From Chara braunii (lineage: Eukaryota; Streptophyta; Charophyceae; Charales; Characeae), in the NCBI GenBank assembly GCA_003427395.1, contig BFEA01000423.1:830586-857590 (forward strand): a stretch of DNA of 27,005 bases. Reading direction: 5' to 3'. Shown piece after piece: positions 26,390-27,005 of this stretch; the first letter of the stretch is position 1; every line of letters starts with the position of its first letter. The notes below the pieces were generated by a model that made no database searches, had not been told where the DNA came from, and saw only the letters and a list, made by a program, of their open reading frames with translations. Both the position numbers and the translations under genes were made by a program.

Positions 26390-27005
26390 GACTAGGGTTG
26401 AAAAGTGGGGGTTCCTGTCGACCACGTTGTTGTCTGTATCACAAATCTGTGTATGATGTGTGATTCTAATCATCTGTAATCTGTACGCCCTTATTGCATG
26501 CATATTCTATGAGCAGGTCGAATATCTTCCCTGTGGGGGATGCCCTTTGCCAGTCGACTACCCCCCTACTGTCTTCACCCAAGTAGAATGCCCAGTGATT
26601 ATTGATGCCCCAAATACTGCTATAATGACTGCACGTTCTACTTGAGTGAGGATCGTAGTGGTCTGCCCACATCAGCGAATGATGCTCTTGAGGCAATTAG
26701 CCCTCAACCCTTCCCCCATATGGAATGCCCACCCCCCTAATGCTTTCATTATTGCAATATTTCAATAATAATTTGTAACGTTTTCACGAAACAACCGTTT
26801 GGTGGTTGTAGTCTAAGAGGTGCAAGGCCGCCATGTCGGTGCATTTTGAGTGTGCAATAAGATCTAGTCTCTTCTCTTATGCGAATTTAGTAAATTCTGC
26901 AGCACAGGAGGGAGGCGGGGAAGGGAAGGGAGAGGAGGGAGTTGAAGAACAGGGCAGGGAACCTCATAGGGTCCTCTCAATACTCACTGGCAGTCTGGCA
27001 GAGCA
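26390..27005. other. Unassigned sequence; polypurine stretch
   Basis: No gene recognised. A purine-rich run (about 26906-26942, GGAGGGAGGCGGGGAAGGGA and on) could form unusual DNA structure but is not otherwise notable. Confidence 0.4.

Overview
This window looks like nuclear DNA from a photosynthetic eukaryote of the green lineage. It holds long dinucleotide microsatellites, a non-LTR retrotransposon of the plant L1-like kind, U6 snRNA copies, an 18S rRNA scrap, and fragments of both organelle genomes: plastid psaA, mitochondrial ccmFC, mitochondrial-type tRNA genes and group II intron reverse transcriptase pieces. Mitochondrial-type tRNAs for Val(UAC), Ala(UGC), Thr(GGU) and Arg(ACG) are not usual native mitochondrial genes of flowering plants, so a charophyte, bryophyte or other early-branching streptophyte donor is favoured; this is inference. 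A bloated mitochondrial genome or a chimeric assembly is the alternative, and a 740-base N gap splits the window. I found no intact protein-coding gene. Most long reading frames are shadows of repeats.

Layout. 1-1.5 kb: a (TG)n(AG)n tract, a short 5'-truncated LINE tail, unassigned sequence. 1.5-3.6 kb: AT-rich block with a 120-bp repeat family around a broken ccmFC copy, then an intact-looking initiator tRNA and a second short repeat family. 3.7-7.2 kb: a 197-bp tandem duplication, an 18S rRNA fragment, two copies of a T-tract-ended repeat, a tRNA-derived SINE head. 7.2-11.2 kb: large direct duplications of a composite element that joins tRNA-like modules to full U6 snRNA sequences (three antisense copies). 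11.2-12.1 kb: a tandem array interrupted by a plastid psaA piece. 12.3-13.1 kb: gap. 13.1-14.6 kb: a fourth U6 copy (sense) and a 130-160-bp tandem repeat. 14.9-18.36 kb: a mitochondrial-type block (group II intron RT pieces; tRNAs Val-Asp-Ser-Ala-Thr and Pro) bracketed on both sides first by degenerate AATCGATT arrays and then by dinucleotide microsatellites. 18.4-19.5 kb: tandem repeats, including a relative of the 11.2-kb array. 19.6-20.1 kb: a group II maturase C-terminus with tRNA-Glu and tRNA-Arg. 20.1-23.5 kb: mostly unassigned with two microsatellites. 23.5-26.4 kb: a copy of the tRNA-like module, then the decayed 3' half of a LINE ending in poly(A). 26.4-27 kb: unassigned.

Nothing here forms an operon or pathway. 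The theme is repeat biology: organelle-derived DNA sitting inside simple or tandem repeats, and a repeat family that carries Pol III-type modules (tRNA-like plus U6).
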